Shown piece after piece: positions 32,298 to 32,971 of a stretch of DNA of 32,971 bases. The position numbers and the translations under genes are program-made. This DNA comes from JAVBJV01 sp031546815 (GTDB taxonomy: Bacteria > Pseudomonadota > Alphaproteobacteria > Acetobacterales > Acetobacteraceae). Within the stretch, counting starts at the first letter, position 1, and the number at the start of each line of letters is the position of its first letter. The notes under the pieces are model-generated. The model ran no database searches. It had not been told where the DNA came from and saw only the letters and a list, made by a program, of their open reading frames with translations. The stretch spans positions 1 through 32,971 of the forward strand of contig JAVBJV010000044.1 of the NCBI GenBank assembly GCA_031546815.1, written 5' to 3'.

Positions 32298-32971
32298 ATG
32301 CCGAACACCCATCCGATCAAGCGTCGCACGGTGCTGACAGCACTCGGCAGCATACCACTGGCCGCAGGGGCAAATGCAAACACGCAGAATGGCTGGCCCG
32401 CGAACCCGGTCCGGCTGATCGTCCCCTTCCCCCCGGCCGGCACCACCGACCTGATTGCGCGCATCATCGCCGAGCCGCTGGGCCATGTGCTGGGCAAACC
32501 CGTGGTGGTGGAAAATCGCGCGGGTGCGGGTGGCAGCATCGGCACCGAACTGGTCGCCAAATCCCCGGCCGATGGATACACGCTGCTGATGACCACCATC
32601 GGCACTGGGGCCATCAATTACGCGATCTACCCGAACCTGACCTGGAAACCCGCCGATCTGACCGGTGTGTCGCTGTTCACCAAGGTGCCGAACGTGATCA
32701 TGGTGCCGGCCAGTTCACCCGTGAGTTCGCTGCCCGAATTGATAGCGCTGGCAAAGCGACGCCCTGGCAGCCTGAATTTCGGCTCCAGCGGCAATGGCAG
32801 CTCCACACACGTTACCGGTGAGCTGCTGAAGCTTGCAGCGGGAATAGACATGCAACACGTGCCGTTCCGCGGCTCGGGCCCGATGCTGATCGAACTGCTG
32901 GGCGGACGGCTGGATATGGCGGTCGACAATCTGCCATCCGCGCTTGTGCATATTCGCAGCGGCAAGGTGAA
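32298..32971 (+). CDS. Bug-family (TctC) tripartite tricarboxylate transporter receptor, 3' end cut
   Basis: About 224 residues are visible before the window edge. The N-terminus MPNTHPIKRRTVLTALGS is a Tat-like export signal. The mature part starts WPANPVRLIVPFPPAGTTDL, the Bug hallmark, followed by GKPVVVENRAGAGGSIGTELVAKSPADGYTLLM and, further on, FGSSGNGSSTHVTGE and HVPFRGSGPMLIELLGGRLD. These periplasmic proteins bind carboxylates or other small metabolites. Most are orphan receptors without linked TctA/TctB membrane genes, and none are seen here. It is divergent from the ndvA-like gene. The ligand is unknown; the nearby DenD-like enzyme might point to a sugar acid, but that is a guess. 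Confidence 0.92.
   Translation, partial: MPNTHPIKRRTVLTALGSIPLAAGANANTQNGWPANPVRLIVPFPPAGTTDLIARIIAEPLGHVLGKPVVVENRAGAGGSIGTELVAKSPADGYTLLMTTIGTGAINYAIYPNLTWKPADLTGVSLFTKVPNVIMVPASSPVSSLPELIALAKRRPGSLNFGSSGNGSSTHVTGELLKLAAGIDMQHVPFRGSGPMLIELLGGRLDMAVDNLPSALVHIRSGKV

Overview
The window is GC-rich, densely coded bacterial DNA with about 28 protein genes. Gaps are short and none exceeds 300 bases. The content suggests a metabolically versatile alphaproteobacterium, perhaps of the Acetobacteraceae/Rhodospirillales type. The clues are an NdvA-type glucan exporter, Bug-family and Tat-exported solute receptors, a NirK-NirV pair, a D-aminoacylase and a DenD-like dehydrogenase. No rRNA, tRNA, phage, transposase or CRISPR was seen, and the taxonomy is inference only.

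Left part (1-10575): a DUF4139 protein running off the left edge, a D-aminoacylase, then two tandem paralogous Tat-exported periplasmic receptors. The first receptor is broken by one in-frame TGA; the second is intact and ends in a strong terminator. An SDR oxidoreductase without the canonical Tyr/Lys pair follows. Next is a tight four-gene plus-strand operon: two tandem D-2-hydroxyacid dehydrogenases, a flavin reductase and an iron-type ABC permease.

Middle part (10576-18566): a convergent ferric-iron binding protein with a possible Fur-like operator, a metallophosphatase, a SixA-like phosphatase, a membrane-anchored nuclease and citrate synthase with double terminators. A minus-strand operon of a 41-residue membrane peptide, XpaC and TelA follows. 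An AT-rich patch with an FNR/NnrR-like box then leads into nirK.

Right part (18567-32971): nirV converges on a two-gene unit made of a 126-residue unknown protein and an APH-kinase fusion. Next is an acetate-uptake module (yjcH, actP, a cNMP/CBS/DUF294 sensor protein and a DEDDh exonuclease). Glutamate dehydrogenase, a ClC channel with CBS domains, a DenD-like dehydrogenase, an NdvA-like exporter and the start of a Bug receptor complete the window.

Acetate uptake, citrate synthase, glutamate dehydrogenase and nitrite reduction fit a respiratory organism that uses organic and amino acids and can respire nitrite to NO at low oxygen. I did not find a convincing wholly new system. The best leads are the single-stop receptor pseudogene, the nirK control region with its AT-rich mini-ORF, the small peptide ahead of xpaC-telA, and the 126-residue unknown coupled to the APH-kinase.
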